From assembly GCF_033118175.1 (NCBI RefSeq), contig NC_083689.1, positions 25,092,501 to 25,156,500 of the forward strand: a DNA stretch of 64,000 nt, written 5' to 3'. This document shows positions 1 through 10,914 of this stretch, in pieces. The notes under the pieces were generated by a model that saw nothing but the letters and a program-made list of their open reading frames with translations, was not told the DNA's origin and did no database searches. Position 1 is the first letter of the stretch. Each line of letters begins with the position of its first letter. A program made the position numbers and the translations under genes. The stretch is from Dama dama. Its lineage: Eukaryota > Chordata > Mammalia > Artiodactyla > Cervidae.

Positions 1-1214
1 ACCTTTAAAAGAAGAAATTCTAAAGGCAGTTTTAGTTAAAGGCCTTAATGTTTTAGTTCCATTGGGATTGTGGCAATAGGATGACCCTCTGTACCGCCTG
101 CTTTTTCATCTGCTTGTCCAGCTTTCACTGCCTTGAGTGTATCTTACGTAGCTCAGGGGGCTCGCTTTCAGGAGCCATGTGGACTCTGCAGTTCAAAACT
201 GCTCAGGAAAGAGGCTCAAAAGGGAGACCTGGTTTCCTGCCAGAAAGAAGCCTGCCCCTCCTGGGAGTGCAACAGTGGCGGCACACCATTCCTGAGACTT
301 CAGTGCAGGGTTTCTGCTAGAGCTCTAACGAGGGTCTTGCCTAGCTTCTCTTTGGGACAAACAGATCTATCCTATATGTATTGTATCCATGATCTCCACT
401 TATGCCCAGATTTAATCAGCCAGTGCTATATGTGAAAAAAGTCGTCTGCTTTCACTTTTAAAAAAAGATTTCAGGTTTGGCATAGAGCTCTCTGAAAACT
501 TACGGACTTTTGCACCTTTTGGTAGTAGAAAATGCCTCCAACTAATAGTCCACCAGAGAAGTCCTTCCTAGGCCTGCCAGCTTGCTAGCTTTCTACCTCG
601 CTCACCTTACTTCAGAGACACTGGGAGCACTGCCTGCAGAACCCAGCATTTAGATCAGCACATTTTCATTGTTCCAGCGTGTGCCAAGAGCAGGATGCCA
701 CCCAACTTGAGCGTAATGGGCCTCTGGATCTCAAAAAAGCACTAAAATCAATATGCTTGATTTTTGGAAAGATATTCTTGAGAACACAAGAAAGTAACTT
801 TTCCTCCCATATAGCAACCTTGTGGGTTTTGAAAATAACAGCCTTTTTTTGTTCTGAAGTATCTTTAAAGGTAAGCAAGCAGTGCTGAGTCTTTGAGGAA
901 AAGAGAATGGAAAAGTGAGATTGTTAATCCAGGAGGAATAGAAAGCAGTTCAGGAGAAGGCGTGAGATAGGTAAGAGTGCAGGAAGGTAGTGGGAACTGA
1001 CCTGCACCTTGGCTGGGGAGGGGGTTGGCTGTCTTCTAGAGCAGCCCAGAGTGGGGTCGCCCTGGGCTCGCAGTCATGGAGGGTTGATGATTTCAAACCC
1101 CTGGCCCCTCTCTCTCAGAATGATTGCTTCTCTACAACCAGTTTTTGCCTTTAATCAAGAGTTATATGGTAACATTTTCCACTAACTCAAGAGTTGCATT
1201 CCAGCCAACTTTCA

Positions 1215-1350
1215 AAATTGCTTTCATATCTTCAGATGTAGAAACTGAGGCACAGAGAGGTGTAGAGGCTTGTCAAAGGCCACATAGTTAATAGCAGAAC
1301 TGGGGGTAAAGCCACCACTGTCTCACTTCCAGCCCCACAGTGCTTCTGCT
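1215..1350 (-). mobile_element. MIR SINE fragment (antisense)
   Basis: The stretch has the MIR core in reverse order: aaactgaggcacagagaggt, then the aggccacatag and agcagaactggg motifs. It is diverged and has no target-site duplication, as expected for this ancient family. It lies in IL4 intron 2. Confidence 0.75.
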
Positions 1351-1437
1351 GGGCTTTGCCCTTGGCTTTGATAGCACCCTGTCAGCAGTGACCCACCCCC
1401 TGGAGAACCCAGAGCATGACTCAGTGATGCTTGGCTG

Positions 1438-1690
1438 TTTTATTTCTCTATATATAAAATATTAAGATAGATAAAGTATTATATATAAGGTATCTATATA
1501 AAATATTAATAAATGAAATATATAAAGTATTATACACTAGATATGATATTTTATATATATATATATATATATAAAATCCTTCCAACCTGCTGTTAGATAG
1601 TCTGATACAGGATGAGATTCTGAAGGATAAAATTATATAATATGTATTATACAGTACATATGTTTATATTATATGCTATTATATTAAAAT
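1438..1690. repeat. AT-rich low-complexity tract with (TA)n microsatellite
   Basis: The tract consists of tandem-like ATATAAAATATTA units and contains a pure TA run at about 1550-1573. It is probably length-polymorphic and lies within IL4 intron 2. Confidence 0.85.
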
Positions 1691-2686
1691 ATTTCATATT
1701 ATTGTATTTCCGACTCCTGGAATAATCTTTAATGAAAAATGAGATAGTCTGGATAAAGGCCTGAAGAATAGTTTTGCTCACAAGCAGGACAGGCCTGCGC
1801 TGTGGCCCTGGCCAAGTTACCCTCTGGTACACATGGAAAGCAGGTGGTTAGGAGACCACTGGTAAATTGAAGCTTTGGGTTTTTCATTCTCACTTGTGTG
1901 TTTCCATGAAAACAGGAACTGATGTGCTGAAAGCTATTGATATGGCTGTAGTCATGTGTTTGTCAGAGAAAATGCACTATCAGCTGTCAAATCTATCTCC
2001 TCCCACTGCAGATCGGGAGGCGGGGGTGAGGCGCAGGAGGAGGAAAGGTGAGATGCCCTGGCAGGAGCAGCCGGAGGCAGGGATATGCTGGCCCCTGTCT
2101 GATAGGATGGTTCTGGACCGGCCAGAGGGGGGTTTGCAGGACAGAGAAAGCTGAGGGTCTCTGGACAGCCATGCCCGGAGCTGGTGGGCTGTTAGGTGAC
2201 CGGGCTGCGGAAGAGGAGGGGCTCTGGCGATACGTTTTCTGTTGCCATAGGAAGTCTCTTAGACAAAATGAAAGCTCTCTCAACCTGTAATCTCAATATC
2301 TGTTTTTGTGAGAGTATTTGGTTTTTCAGAAATGTATGGGCCAGAAAAATTCTCTCCTTCAGCAGCATTAATTGAGTGCCTCCTATATTCCAGGTACTAG
2401 ATCTGGGTTGGGTAAAATCTTAACGAGCTTTTCCTTGATTGAGGTCTAAATTATGACTACAAAACCCAAGCTTTCTACTATGTATCTTCTAAGTCAAGTG
2501 AAACCAGAAACACCAAAATGCATTTGAGAATAAAGATCAGAAATTCTCAGTCTTTGAAAACATTTCATACATTATAGTTAGTTTGAGCCTGTTTGCTTTC
2601 TGTTAAAGAAATTTGTTTAAACACTTGTGGATGGCTCTCTTCACCAAGTCACCCATCAGCCAAAGCAGACCCAGGACAGTTCTTAC

Positions 2687-3144
2687 CTTTGGGGCAGCAA
2701 AGACGTCTGCTACAGGCAGCTCCATGCATGAATTCTTGGCCCAGGCAGGAACGAGAGAACAAGAGACTGAGTTACCTTCAACTGCACAGGGTAAGCCTTC
2801 CTGAGCAGCCCTGACTCTCTTAAACTAAGAAAACTTCCTATAGTCCCTCAGGAGGAAAAAAAACCAAAAAACACCAGGAGAAAAATCTCCACACCATCCT
2901 ACCACCAACCACCAAGTCTCTAGGAGCTGTTATCTTCTTTTCACAGTCTAAGAAATAGGCACAGCATCACCAGAACATCTGGAGAGATGGTGCCAGATAG
3001 CTTACTCACCTTTCTCGCTGTGAGGATGTTCAGCGTTTTGATGATCTCTTCTAAGGTAATATCGCACTTGTGTCCGTGGACGAAGTGGCTGGTACATGCC
3101 AGTAAGCAGACCAGCACTGGGATCAGCTGGGAGGTAAGCCCCAT
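2687..3144 (-). CDS. IL4: Interleukin-4, exons 1 and 2 (5' part of gene)
   Basis: IL-4 is a secreted four-helix cytokine made by Th2 cells, mast cells and basophils; it signals through IL4R-alpha with the common gamma chain (or IL13R-alpha-1) and STAT6. Exon 1 coding is 3144 down to 3010 (45 codons): start MGLTSQLIPVLVCLLACTS, a hydrophobic signal peptide of about 24 residues ending at FVHG, then mature HKCDITLEEIIKTLNILTARK (helix A, first cysteine). The donor reads AAAG|GTGAGTAAG. Intron 1 is 275 bp. Exon 2 is 2734-2687 (48 nt, in phase): NSCMELPVADVFAAPK, between an AG acceptor and a GTAAGAA donor. Exon sizes match mammalian IL4. The start follows from the signal peptide and the TATA spacing. 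Exons 3 and 4 are beyond the window start, so this is an edge truncation, not a pseudogene. From memory, cattle IL4 has LAEII and LTTRK at the exon 1 end, so this is probably not Bos taurus. Confidence 0.97.
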
Positions 3145-3209
3145 TAATAGTATCTCTATTTGCACTGACAATGTGAGACAATTAGTTTACCAGGAGAAGC
3201 TAACAATGC

Positions 3210-3440
3210 AATTCTGATAAAGATATCTCTATATATAGATTTAAAAATTGCTGAAACTGAGGGAAAATAAGTTTACATTGGAAATTTTCATTACACCAGG
3301 TTGTCAGTCATTTGGGGCCAATCAGCACCTCTCTTCCAGGAGAAAAAATGCCTCACAAAAACAGGTAAAATGTTCCTGTGAAATCAGACCAGTAGGAAAA
3401 TGAAACCTTTTTTTAAAATTAACTACAAAGTATCAGCATA
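3210..3440 (-). promoter_or_regulatory. IL4: IL4 proximal promoter (TATA, NFAT P-elements, CCAAT)
   Basis: Read on the minus strand, a TATATATAGAG box lies at 3228-3238, about 85-95 bp upstream of the ATG, giving a start site near 3209 by homology. Upstream elements match the known human IL4 promoter: P0-like TTTTCC at 3261-3267, the P1 NFAT site AAAATTTCC at 3280-3288, an inverted CCAAT (CTGATTGG) at 3318-3325, P2-like GGCATTTTTTCTCCTGG near 3339-3355, a P3-like AGGAACA at 3371-3377 and P4-like TTTTCCTA at 3393-3400. NFAT/AP-1 composite use of these elements is established for IL4; activity here is inferred from sequence conservation. Confidence 0.88.
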
Positions 3441-3893
3441 GGAAATTACACCATAATTTGCTCTTTAGATTAATCTTATCAGCTTGGGGTTGCTGCTGGC
3501 TTTTTACTTTGCATAGAAGGAAGAGGCCACAGGTGTCCGAGTTTGTTTTAGTGCAGGCCTCCTGGGGAAAGATAGAGTAATATCAAGAAAGTTTGACTTG
3601 ATTAGTATTTCACCTTGGCTTCTTCCAAGTATGGGTGGCATCTGGGAAACTCTCCTTTTGTGGAAAAGCTGATCTGTGGTTCTTATCTCTGGGTAGAAGG
3701 AAAGTAATGGGCACAGATTCTCTCCTGTTGTAGCACTCAAACGTGCCTTTCTTCCACATTTAGGATTTTGGCCAAGGACATGTAATATGTGGTAGAGCTT
3801 CATTAGGACCATGTCAGGTCCATAGGTCTTTAACAGTAAGGAGGCTCTAGGCAAAGTACGCCTATCCCGAGGTTTCAGGAATGACTCTTTTGA
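3441..3893. other. IL4 upstream non-repetitive sequence
   Basis: No gene or recognisable repeat is seen. It adjoins the IL4 promoter and is probably distal promoter sequence; an open reading frame on the minus strand (3504-3854) shows no family resemblance and is judged chance. Confidence 0.5.
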
Positions 3894-4035
3894 GCGGTTT
3901 TGCTGGCAGTCCAGTGGTTAAAACTCTGCACTTCCACTGCAGAGGACATGGGTTCGATCCCTGGTCAGGGAACCTAAGATCCCACATACTGTGCAGCAAA
4001 AAAACAAATAAAAAATAGAAGTAATTTTTAAAAAA
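3894..4035 (+). mobile_element. CHR-2 type SINE (tRNA-derived)
   Basis: The tRNA-like head reads ctggcagtccagtggttaaa, then gggttcgatccctggtcagg, followed by an A-rich tail. It is flanked by a target-site duplication related to GGAATGAnnnCTTTGA (about 3878-3893 and 4036-4051). It is not a functional tRNA gene. Confidence 0.85.
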
Positions 4036-4439
4036 GGAATGATCACTTTGAAAATGGATTTGAAATACAACCTGAGCTAATTAGGGGAAAAGAGTGATAA
4101 TTTCACAGATTTGCAAATCAATTGTCCTGGTCAAGGTGCCACCACTTGCCCTGGCACCTCAGTCTAATTCCTGTGGGTGCTGCACACCCCTACCACTGAC
4201 TCAGATGCCTGCGTCCCAGCATACCACTGGTTATTCCTCTCTGAGCCCTTCCTTCTCTTTCCTCTCTACTTCCTTTCTGTTGGTTTCTGACCTTCCTCTC
4301 CAATAATTTCCTCTGGAAGGTCATACAGAAACCATGACTGCTAAGGTTATTCCTGCACTTTGGCTCTTATTTACGTGACTTGTAGTCCATGAAAGAATCT
4401 GGACAATTGTAACAGGAAGGTCCTTGGACCATATTTAGG
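4036..4439. other. Intergenic, no feature recognised
   Basis: This is pyrimidine-rich unique-looking sequence between the SINE and the older LTR-like remnant. I see no coding potential. Confidence 0.4.
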
Positions 4440-4639
4440 ATCCTTCCATTGGGACTGTGCAGCGAATTTGCCGGGCTCAGCGCAGTGATGTCTGACACCA
4501 GCTGCATGACGTCGGGCCACACTTCCAGGTTAAGGGCACAGCTTCCACAGTACTGTCCTCACTTCATACACTGGCTGATCATTCAGGGATCCCCATTCCA
4601 CCTTCACTTCTGTCCAGCTGGCTGCAAAATTGAGTCCCC

Positions 4640-5225
4640 ACTATCCTCTCGGATTCATAATTTGCTAGAATGACTCACAGAAATCAGAGAAGCACTATAT
4701 GTAAGGTTATAGTTTTATTACAGCAAAAGGATACCAGTCAGACTCAGCCAAAAGAAGGGACATGGAGGTTGAGGTCTAGGAGTGTCACAGGTATGAAGCT
4801 TCCTCTGTTCTCTCCCTGGAGTCAGAGCACATCGCTTCCTCAGCACTTTGCTGTGTGACTCCATACGCAACATGCCAAGCGAGGCAGCTCATCAGAGCTT
4901 CGGTGTCCAGCTTTACTGGGGTGTCATTCAGTAGATGTGACTGATTGAATCCATGGCCTCTTGGTTGACCTCATCCTCCAGCCTCCTCCCTGGAGGATGG
5001 GCTGATGACACAACAGCTTAATAGTGTAACTGGTCTCCAACTTGAGTGGCCTTACTAGCATGAACTGTTAGGTTCTGCCACAAATAGCAAAGACACTCCT
5101 GTAACTTGGAAGATCCCAAGGATTTACGGGCTACCTCCAGGAACTGGTGACAAAGGACCTGTCAATTCTTTATTCAAAGGTTTTAGAGGTTACCTCCCAA
5201 GAGCCAGGGCAAAGGTCAAACTTCT
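4640..5225 (-). mobile_element. Ancient LTR-like repeat remnant
   Basis: The sequence resembles an old mammalian LTR consensus in antisense: a motif like tttgctagaatgactcacag near 4660-4680, then an antisense AATAAA-like motif (ttttattacagc), then a CCTCC-rich segment and gacaaaggac near the end. The subfamily (ERVL/MaLR-like) is not certain and the 5' boundary is approximate. Confidence 0.5.
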
Positions 5226-5341
5226 CTGGGTAAGTTCTTTTTTTATTTTTTATAATACTTCTTTTTTTCCCCCAGTTTTATTGAGATACAATTAACATGT
5301 CATTGAATAACATAATGATTTAAATTATATTTATCAATATA

Positions 5342-5478
5342 TTGGAGAAGGGAATGGCAACCCACTCCAGTATTCTTGCCTGGAGAATCCCAGGGATGGA
5401 GGAGCCTGGTGGGCTGCCGTCAATTGGGTCGCACAGTCTCGGACACGACTGAAGTGACTTAGCAGCAGCAGCAGCAGC
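5342..5478 (+). mobile_element. BovA2 SINE with (AGC)n tail
   Basis: The Bov-A unit runs from ggagaagggaatggcaaccc through ggtcgcacagtctcggacac and ends in a (GCA)n microsatellite tail. It is inserted in the L1 fragment. Confidence 0.92.
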
Positions 5479-5707
5479 ATTGTGAAATGATTACAGTAAC
5501 TTAACATGAGTTCTCTCATATAGATATAAAAAAAGAAAAAATATTTTCCCTCATGATGAGAACTCTTAGGATTTATCCTCTCAACAACTTTCAAATACTC
5601 CATACTAGAGTATTAACTATAGTCATCATGTTTTATGTTATACCCCCCAGTTCTTATTTACAGCTGTAAGTTTGTACCTTTTAAAAAAATTTTTTTGTTT
5701 TTATTTC

Positions 5708-5836
5708 TTTCTTTCTTTGGACTTCTCTGGGTATTAGTTTTGGCATGTGGGATCTAGTTCCCTGACCAGGAATAGAACCCAGCCCCTTGCATGGGAACTT
5801 GGAGTCTTAGCCACTGGACCACCAGGGAAGTCTCTA
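5708..5836 (-). mobile_element. CHR-2 type SINE (antisense)
   Basis: The antisense CHR tail reads ctttctttctttggacttct and the head region ends gccactggaccaccagggaa. It lies inside the L1 fragment. Confidence 0.85.
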
Positions 5837-6490
5837 GTTTTTACTTTTTGATTGGCTTCATCCAGTTCCCCACCTATGGTAACTAAAAATCTGATCCCTT
5901 TTTCTATGAGTTTCGTTTTTTTTTTTAGATTCATATATAAGTGAGATTATACAGCATTTGAGTTTTCACTTCAGTGTCTATCTCTGTTATCATATATGGC
6001 AGGATTTCCTTTTTATGGGTGAATAATATTCCATGGTATATGTACTGCAACTTTTAAAATTCATTTGTCCGTGATGAACACAGGATGTTTCCATACCTTG
6101 GCTGTTGTAAATAATGCTGCTTTGAATATGGGAATGCAGGTATCTTTTTGAGTTAATGATTTTGTTTCCTTTGGATACATTTCCAGAAGTGAAATTGCTG
6201 GATTATGTGGTACTTCTTATCTTTTAATTCTTTGAGGAACCTGTATAACTGTTTTTCGAATGGCTTTGCCAGTTTGTGTTCCTACCAACAGTGCATGAGG
6301 GTTCCCTTTTCTCCACATCCTTGCCAATGTTCTCATCTTGTTGATGCTATTCTAATAGATGTGAGGTATTATCTTATTGTGGTTTTGATTTGCATTTCCC
6401 TGATGATCAGTGTTGTTGAATACCTTTTCCTGAACTTGTTGGTCATTCATATACCTTCTTTGGAAAAGTGTCTATGCAAGTTTTAGACAT

Positions 6491-7434
6491 TTTAAAATTT
6501 GATTATTTGTGTTTTTTGCTAGGGTATGTTTATTTTTTGCTACACCAATAGGGGGAGTTAATGAGAAGGGCAAACTTCCTTCTAGGATAGATAGAGACTT
6601 CAAATCCAGATTAGCTATCATTTGGAGTAAAATGGAGCCTAGTTCTTTTTTAAGAAAAGGTTCAAGGGGTGTAGAGCACACCTCTAAAGCCTTGAGGTTT
6701 GAGGCAGAGCTGGAGAGGAGGAGAGTTCACCAGAATCCCAGCATGTGTGGGAGGCAATAGAAAAGCTGTCTACATATTGAACAGTTGTTTGTTTTTTTAA
6801 CCTTTGCTGAGGGCCACACCTTGGGCTTGGGGTTCTGGGGTTAAAGATGTGAGTCAGAAAAGGAATATAATTTGGTATCCATAGCCCCGAAGCAGAATAC
6901 AGCTTCTTTTTTGCTGTTTCAGTGGTTGGATGAGGCCAGAGAAAAAAGGATAAACTCTCCAACCTATCAGGAGTGACCAGAAGTTCCCCTCAAAGAGTAG
7001 CAGTTAAAAATGGTCACCCTGCCTGCAGGGTGGAACCATGCATGTGACCGGGTGTTCAGAAGCTGGGAAGGTGGGGACCTGCATGTCAGGGACAGCAGCC
7101 AGCACCTAGCCATGTGAGACAAAGGAACCTTTCCCAGCCTGCGGGAGCTGTGGGGCAGGATGGCGAGGCAGGTGGGGCACCACTGAAGTGTTATGTTCCA
7201 AAGGACAGCATTTGAATCTGCACAGGCTGGGGAATTCGTCTGCCTCCCCCAGTGTTGGGGGGAGCCATAATGCTGTGAGTGGACAGAGGTTATGCCTTGC
7301 AGGCCTCAAAAAGAAAACAAAGTCGAGATCGAGAGAAAGAAAGCAAGAGTGAAAGTTAGTTGCCTCAAGCCAGAACTGGGCGAAGCCTGCAGGTTACCTT
7401 GACTTCCTGAATTCCTAGGTTTCGGCACTAAATA
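6491..7434. other. Intergenic, mostly unique sequence
   Basis: No gene is recognised. Reading frames here are short and lack family features. The right edge abuts the outer end of an ERV LTR at 7435. Confidence 0.4.
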
Positions 7435-8028
7435 TGATCTCAGGTGGCATCGGCTTGCAGCAGCTTGAAGCCAGGCTTCGATTTCCCACCAGATTGAGGT
7501 CCAGTCTTAGCAGTGAAAACGCCAAATCCTAGCCGCTAGACCAGTGGTCAGTGACCAGGCCCTGACCATTTGACTTTTCAGAAAAAGAATTCTCACAAAG
7601 ATGGAAAGAAGTGAAACAAGTATTAAGTCCTTATTAGGAGGAAAAGAAGTCTAGTATGTGCAGATAGACACACAGCGGACTCAGAGAGAGAGTCGCTGAG
7701 TCTTGCCCTTGTGGTGAAATAATTTACCTCAGATTCGTACTTGAACCCATGTGCTGGAACTCAAACCCAGCCAAAACCCAGTTTGGGACTTGAATCCACA
7801 TGACTGAGACTCAAACCTGGCCACAACCCACAATCTTCCAACGAAGGTCACACACCTGGTTTCTGGATTTAATGAAGCTCAGGTTCTTTGTGTCTTAGTG
7901 CATGAAAAATTTAACTAGAGGCAAAGTGATAGGCAAGAAGTACATTTATTAATATAGGATGCTTGTAAGAGATGCAATGGGGCAGGCAAGGGAGCTATGC
8001 CCTGAGGATTTAGTGAGCTACAATTTTA

Positions 8029-8181
8029 TGTGCGTGCTTAATCCTCAGTCCTGTCCAACTCTTTGCAACCCTTTGGACTGTAGCTTGCCAGGCTTTTCTG
8101 TTCATGGGATTTTTCAGGAAAGAATACTGGAGTGAGTTGCCATTTTTTTCCTCCAGGGGATCTTCCCAATCCAGGAATAAA
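8029..8181 (-). mobile_element. Bov-tA SINE (antisense, truncated)
   Basis: The antisense Bov-tA order is seen: gtgcttaatcctcagtcctg, tccaactctttgcaaccc, gaatactggagtgagttgcc, ggggatcttcccaatccagg. The tRNA-like head is missing. Confidence 0.85.
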
Positions 8182-8341
8182 TTTTATAGTCAGAGGAAAG
8201 TGGGAGAAGGGAAAAGATCATCTTCTTTGAGTAGACGTGAGGCTTAAATTGTTAGCTTCTTCATATCAGGCAGGAGAGTATCTGACCCTATGAGATCAAA
8301 CTAGGATTTTCATAGCATTTATTTGAATCAGTAAAGAGATG

Positions 8342-8527
8342 GTGACATTTTTCTTTCACTTAATGGCCTGAGGCATATCTCATGCTTTTATTTATAAGCA
8401 GTCTTTATAGTTAAGCCTGCTTCATGGTGGGATGTGACTTTTTTTCTTTCACTTAATGACCTGGGGCATAGCTCATGCTTTTGTTTATAAGCAGGCTTTA
8501 CAGTTCAGCAAGGCTGCTTCATTCAAT
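8342..8527. repeat. Tandem duplication (about 92 bp x 2) in nested LTR U3
   Basis: Two diverged copies start at gtgac 8342 and gtgac 8434. Shared blocks are tttctttcacttaatg, catgcttttntttataagca and gcttcat. The second copy carries a few extra bases. Such duplications are typical of U3 enhancer regions. Confidence 0.8.
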
Positions 8528-9007
8528 GACATTCCAATAGATCATTAACTTACAGTGGTCTCCCAAAGTTTCTTAGGTTTCCCTCTATCTACAGTCCCCT
8601 ACTGGGACTTCTACAGCTACCTGTGTAACTGTCCAATCCCTGTCAGAGACGGTTTGAATTACTTTTATGGGGCATTTCTTTCAGGTTTTCTTTGGCCAAT
8701 CATTTTGATTTGTCTGGTTAAGAGTCCGTATTTGGCATATCTCAGGATCCTCCCACCTGTGCACACACATCAGTTATCCAAAGAGGCCTGTGTGTAGCTT
8801 GGCATCAGTTAGCATCACTCCTCTTCTGATCTCCAAGGAGGCTTTCTGCTGGTGTGTAGTTGGAGAGGTCTCTTGACTTCGAGTGAGAAAAGTGTTTTTG
8901 GAAGGGCCCAGCCTCCTCTCTCAGTTGTCCTGCTATTCTCATCTTGGAGTTTTGGTCCATGGGGGATGAATCTACTATCAGTGTACCCAGGTGAGAGGGG
9001 GTGCCCA

Positions 9008-10914
9008 TCTTCCTGCCTCTGAATAGTTAGATTAGAGAAGCAAGGGATTAAGATCAGTAAAAGACTTATAATCAGAGGCTCAAGCACGGGTGGGAATCTG
9101 GTTGTACAAGGTCAGCATATCTTTGTTATTTTCAGGTTTTAAACTTTAGCATCTTTCTCTATTTCTGTAATGGAAGATCTGAACCTATTGGTCCCAGACC
9201 TCATTCTTGGATTGAAAGGTCTTGGTTGCAGATGCCTGAGAAAAGGGGGGTTATAAGAGAATGGAAACCTCCTCTTAGAAAGTTTTTAATACCTTGTGGG
9301 ATCCAGGAAAACAAGTTAGAGAAACCATTTTCAATTTCCCCACCCACATTGATTGGGTGGATTGGTGGTGAATTGTCTGTTGAAGCCAGGTAGCTTGCTG
9401 TCAATTTTTTTCCATGTTGATCTCTACCTGGGAAGGAGTGTTAACGTATGTGCAACAAGAAGTGTTGACAACTGCACATACTCCTCCTCATTCTGTCAAC
9501 AGATAATCCAGGGCCAGACGGTTGTCAGGTACCACCTTGACCAGCGAATCTAGAGACTTCTGTAAACTAGTAAGAGAACTAGTTGTGGCAGTAAGAGATA
9601 AGTTTTGAAGAACATGTTGGTGGGCGTCTGCTCCCCACCATGGTAATGAGGTGTACCCACAGAGATAGGCATGTCCATCTGGGATACCAACAGGTAAATC
9701 TCGAGTTAGTTGAGTAAACAGTTTAATGAACTTTCCCAGTGCTTGGATTCATTTAAGGAGTGGATTGAGAAAGGAGTAATCAAGGCTCCCAGCATACACT
9801 GTGTGGACATGGAGTTATTGTGTAGACAATTGTGTAGACAGGTCCATGGTTTCTTATCTATTTGGCATATGTTTGCTGGCAGGGCACAGCAGACTAACAG
9901 GCTTAAGAATTTAAGACCTAGCCATCTAACTGGACCTAGCCAACTCATTGGAAAAGACCCTGATACTGGGAAAGATTGAGGGCAAGAGAAGGGAGCGACA
10001 GAGAATGAGATGGTTGGATGGCATCGCTGAATCAACGGACATGAATTCAAGCAAACTCTGGGATATAATGAAGGACAGGGAAGCCTGGCACGCTGCAGTC
10101 CATGGGGTTGCAAGCAGCTAGACATGACTTAGAGACGGAGCAACATCCAGTTCTATTGTTATGGGATGTTTTCCAATCATATACTCAATGTATTCCATCC
10201 ATGTCCATCCCAATACCTGTTCCTGTGAGGTGGATCCTTCTTCCTTTCTTCAGGTAGCAAGTTAGAATTTGAGCTCACAGAGGTAGCTGGAATTCTGACT
10301 TAGGAGGATCCTTTATAAAGTGCTGGGGTGCTTTAATGCCAATTCATCCTCCCAGTTTGAGTTCATGTTCTCCTTCTGTTGCTAAGGGGAGGATTAGGGA
10401 AGAGGCATTAGAATTTTCTTTAGTAGGAAAATGAACAGTTCTAATCCTGTACATTACTGCTCCGAGCCTTGGGTCTCTGGTAGAACCAATTTCCATCAGG
10501 AACTTGGCTAAAATTCGTCACGGGATAGACAGGTTGCCATGGCCCATGATGAACTTAACTCGGGATAAACAAGTCCAGCAGTCAACCAAGTGGAGGAAGC
10601 ATGAGTTCATGCAATGGGGAGTTGAGAGTTGTATGTCCATCCTACAGGTTAAGGGAAATAGGCATAGAGATGCTAAGGCAGTTAGTAGTTTCACAGTACC
10701 ATCAGTCAGGGTCAGTCAGTCAGATAGTAGCTATGGGTACTTAGCCTAGGGTATCAGAAGTATTTTTTATCCTTTTTGAATAGCAGCTTCAAGTCTTGTG
10801 GTGGCCCACTCATCTGCCTGGAACTTTCAGGCTCTTCTGGGTCCTCTGGATCCTGTAGAGACTTGGAGGGAGGGCTGGATTCCCAGGGATGGCTGGAATG
10901 TGGGCCTTGAGGTT
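9008..10914 (-). pseudogene. Degenerate ERV interior, env-like region
   Basis: The stretch lies between the integrase remnant and LTR A, in env position on the minus strand. A hydrophobic segment near 9087-9015 (PLIISLLLILIPC) resembles the membrane-spanning end of a gammaretroviral-type transmembrane protein. Stops and frameshifts are frequent, and a BovB fragment (9944-10147) interrupts it. No intact reading frame is present. The env assignment rests mainly on position and the hydrophobic segment. Confidence 0.5.
9944..10147 (+). mobile_element. BovB 3' fragment inside the ERV
   Basis: The sequence matches the BovB terminal region: ccaactcattggaaaagacc, gagaatgagatggttggatg, gggaagcctggcacgctgca, then the gacatgactta terminus. 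The block gacctagcca occurs at about 9925 and 9945 and may be the target duplication. Confidence 0.88.

Larger units (their letters stand above)
1..2686 (-). other. IL4: IL4 intron 2 (partial, runs off the window start)
   Basis: The stretch begins at the GT donor after exon 2 (intron GT at 2685-2686 on the minus strand) and continues past position 1. IL4 intron 2 is several kilobases long in other mammals and carries Th2-specific enhancer sites (HS II/III), so exons 3 and 4 lie outside the window. No coding exon is visible. Contents seen are an antisense MIR near 1215-1350, an AT-rich tract at 1438-1690, and otherwise apparently unique sequence. Confidence 0.85.
5226..6490 (-). mobile_element. 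L1 LINE 3' fragment, interrupted by two SINEs
   Basis: The L1 3' UTR and ORF2 end are antisense: ttgagatacaattaacatgt at about 5281, aatattccatggtatatgta near 6030 and tcctaccaacagtgcatgag near 6280. BovA2 (5342-5478) and CHR-2 (5708-5836) are inserted in it. Reading frames are broken. Confidence 0.85.
7715..8645 (-). mobile_element. Solo LTR nested inside LTR A
   Basis: The segment is missing from the homologous LTR B. On the minus strand it runs from TGACAGGGATTGG to TTATTTCA, so it has TG...CA ends. Flanks GTGG (7711-7714) and GAGA (8646-8649) each differ by one base from GAGG at the empty site in LTR B, consistent with a 4-bp target duplication. An antisense AATAAA-like motif near 7949-7954 may be its poly(A) signal. 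It contains a 92-bp tandem repeat and a Bov-tA SINE. The ERV family is not identified. Confidence 0.65.
7435..9007 (-). mobile_element. ERV LTR, minus orientation (LTR A), split by a nested LTR
   Basis: This copy is homologous to the plus-orientation LTR at 11363-11993. Read on the minus strand, U3 starts near 9007 (TGGGCACC) after a purine-rich tract, a CATAAAAGTAATT TATA-like motif lies near 8660-8672, R/U5 is at 7714-7600, and the end GCCACCTGAGATCA falls at 7435. The body is about 640 bp once the nested insertion at 7715-8645 is removed. It lies at the env end of the retroviral interior and so behaves as its 3' LTR. Boundaries come from pairwise comparison with LTR B by eye. Confidence 0.75.

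Noticed and set aside
1438..1690. Replication origin or CRISPR-like array
   Set aside because: It is simple AT-rich microsatellite sequence without spaced unique units; nothing in this animal genome window resembles a CRISPR array.
3894..4035. tRNA gene
   Set aside because: The box-B-like ggttcgatcc word belongs to a tRNA-derived SINE with A-tail and target duplication; the same holds for other CHR and Bov-tA copies.
9241..9255. Plus-strand polypurine tract (gagaaaagggggg)
   Set aside because: It would suggest a plus-strand provirus, but the integrase remnant and adjacent LTR A are on the minus strand, so it is likely chance.
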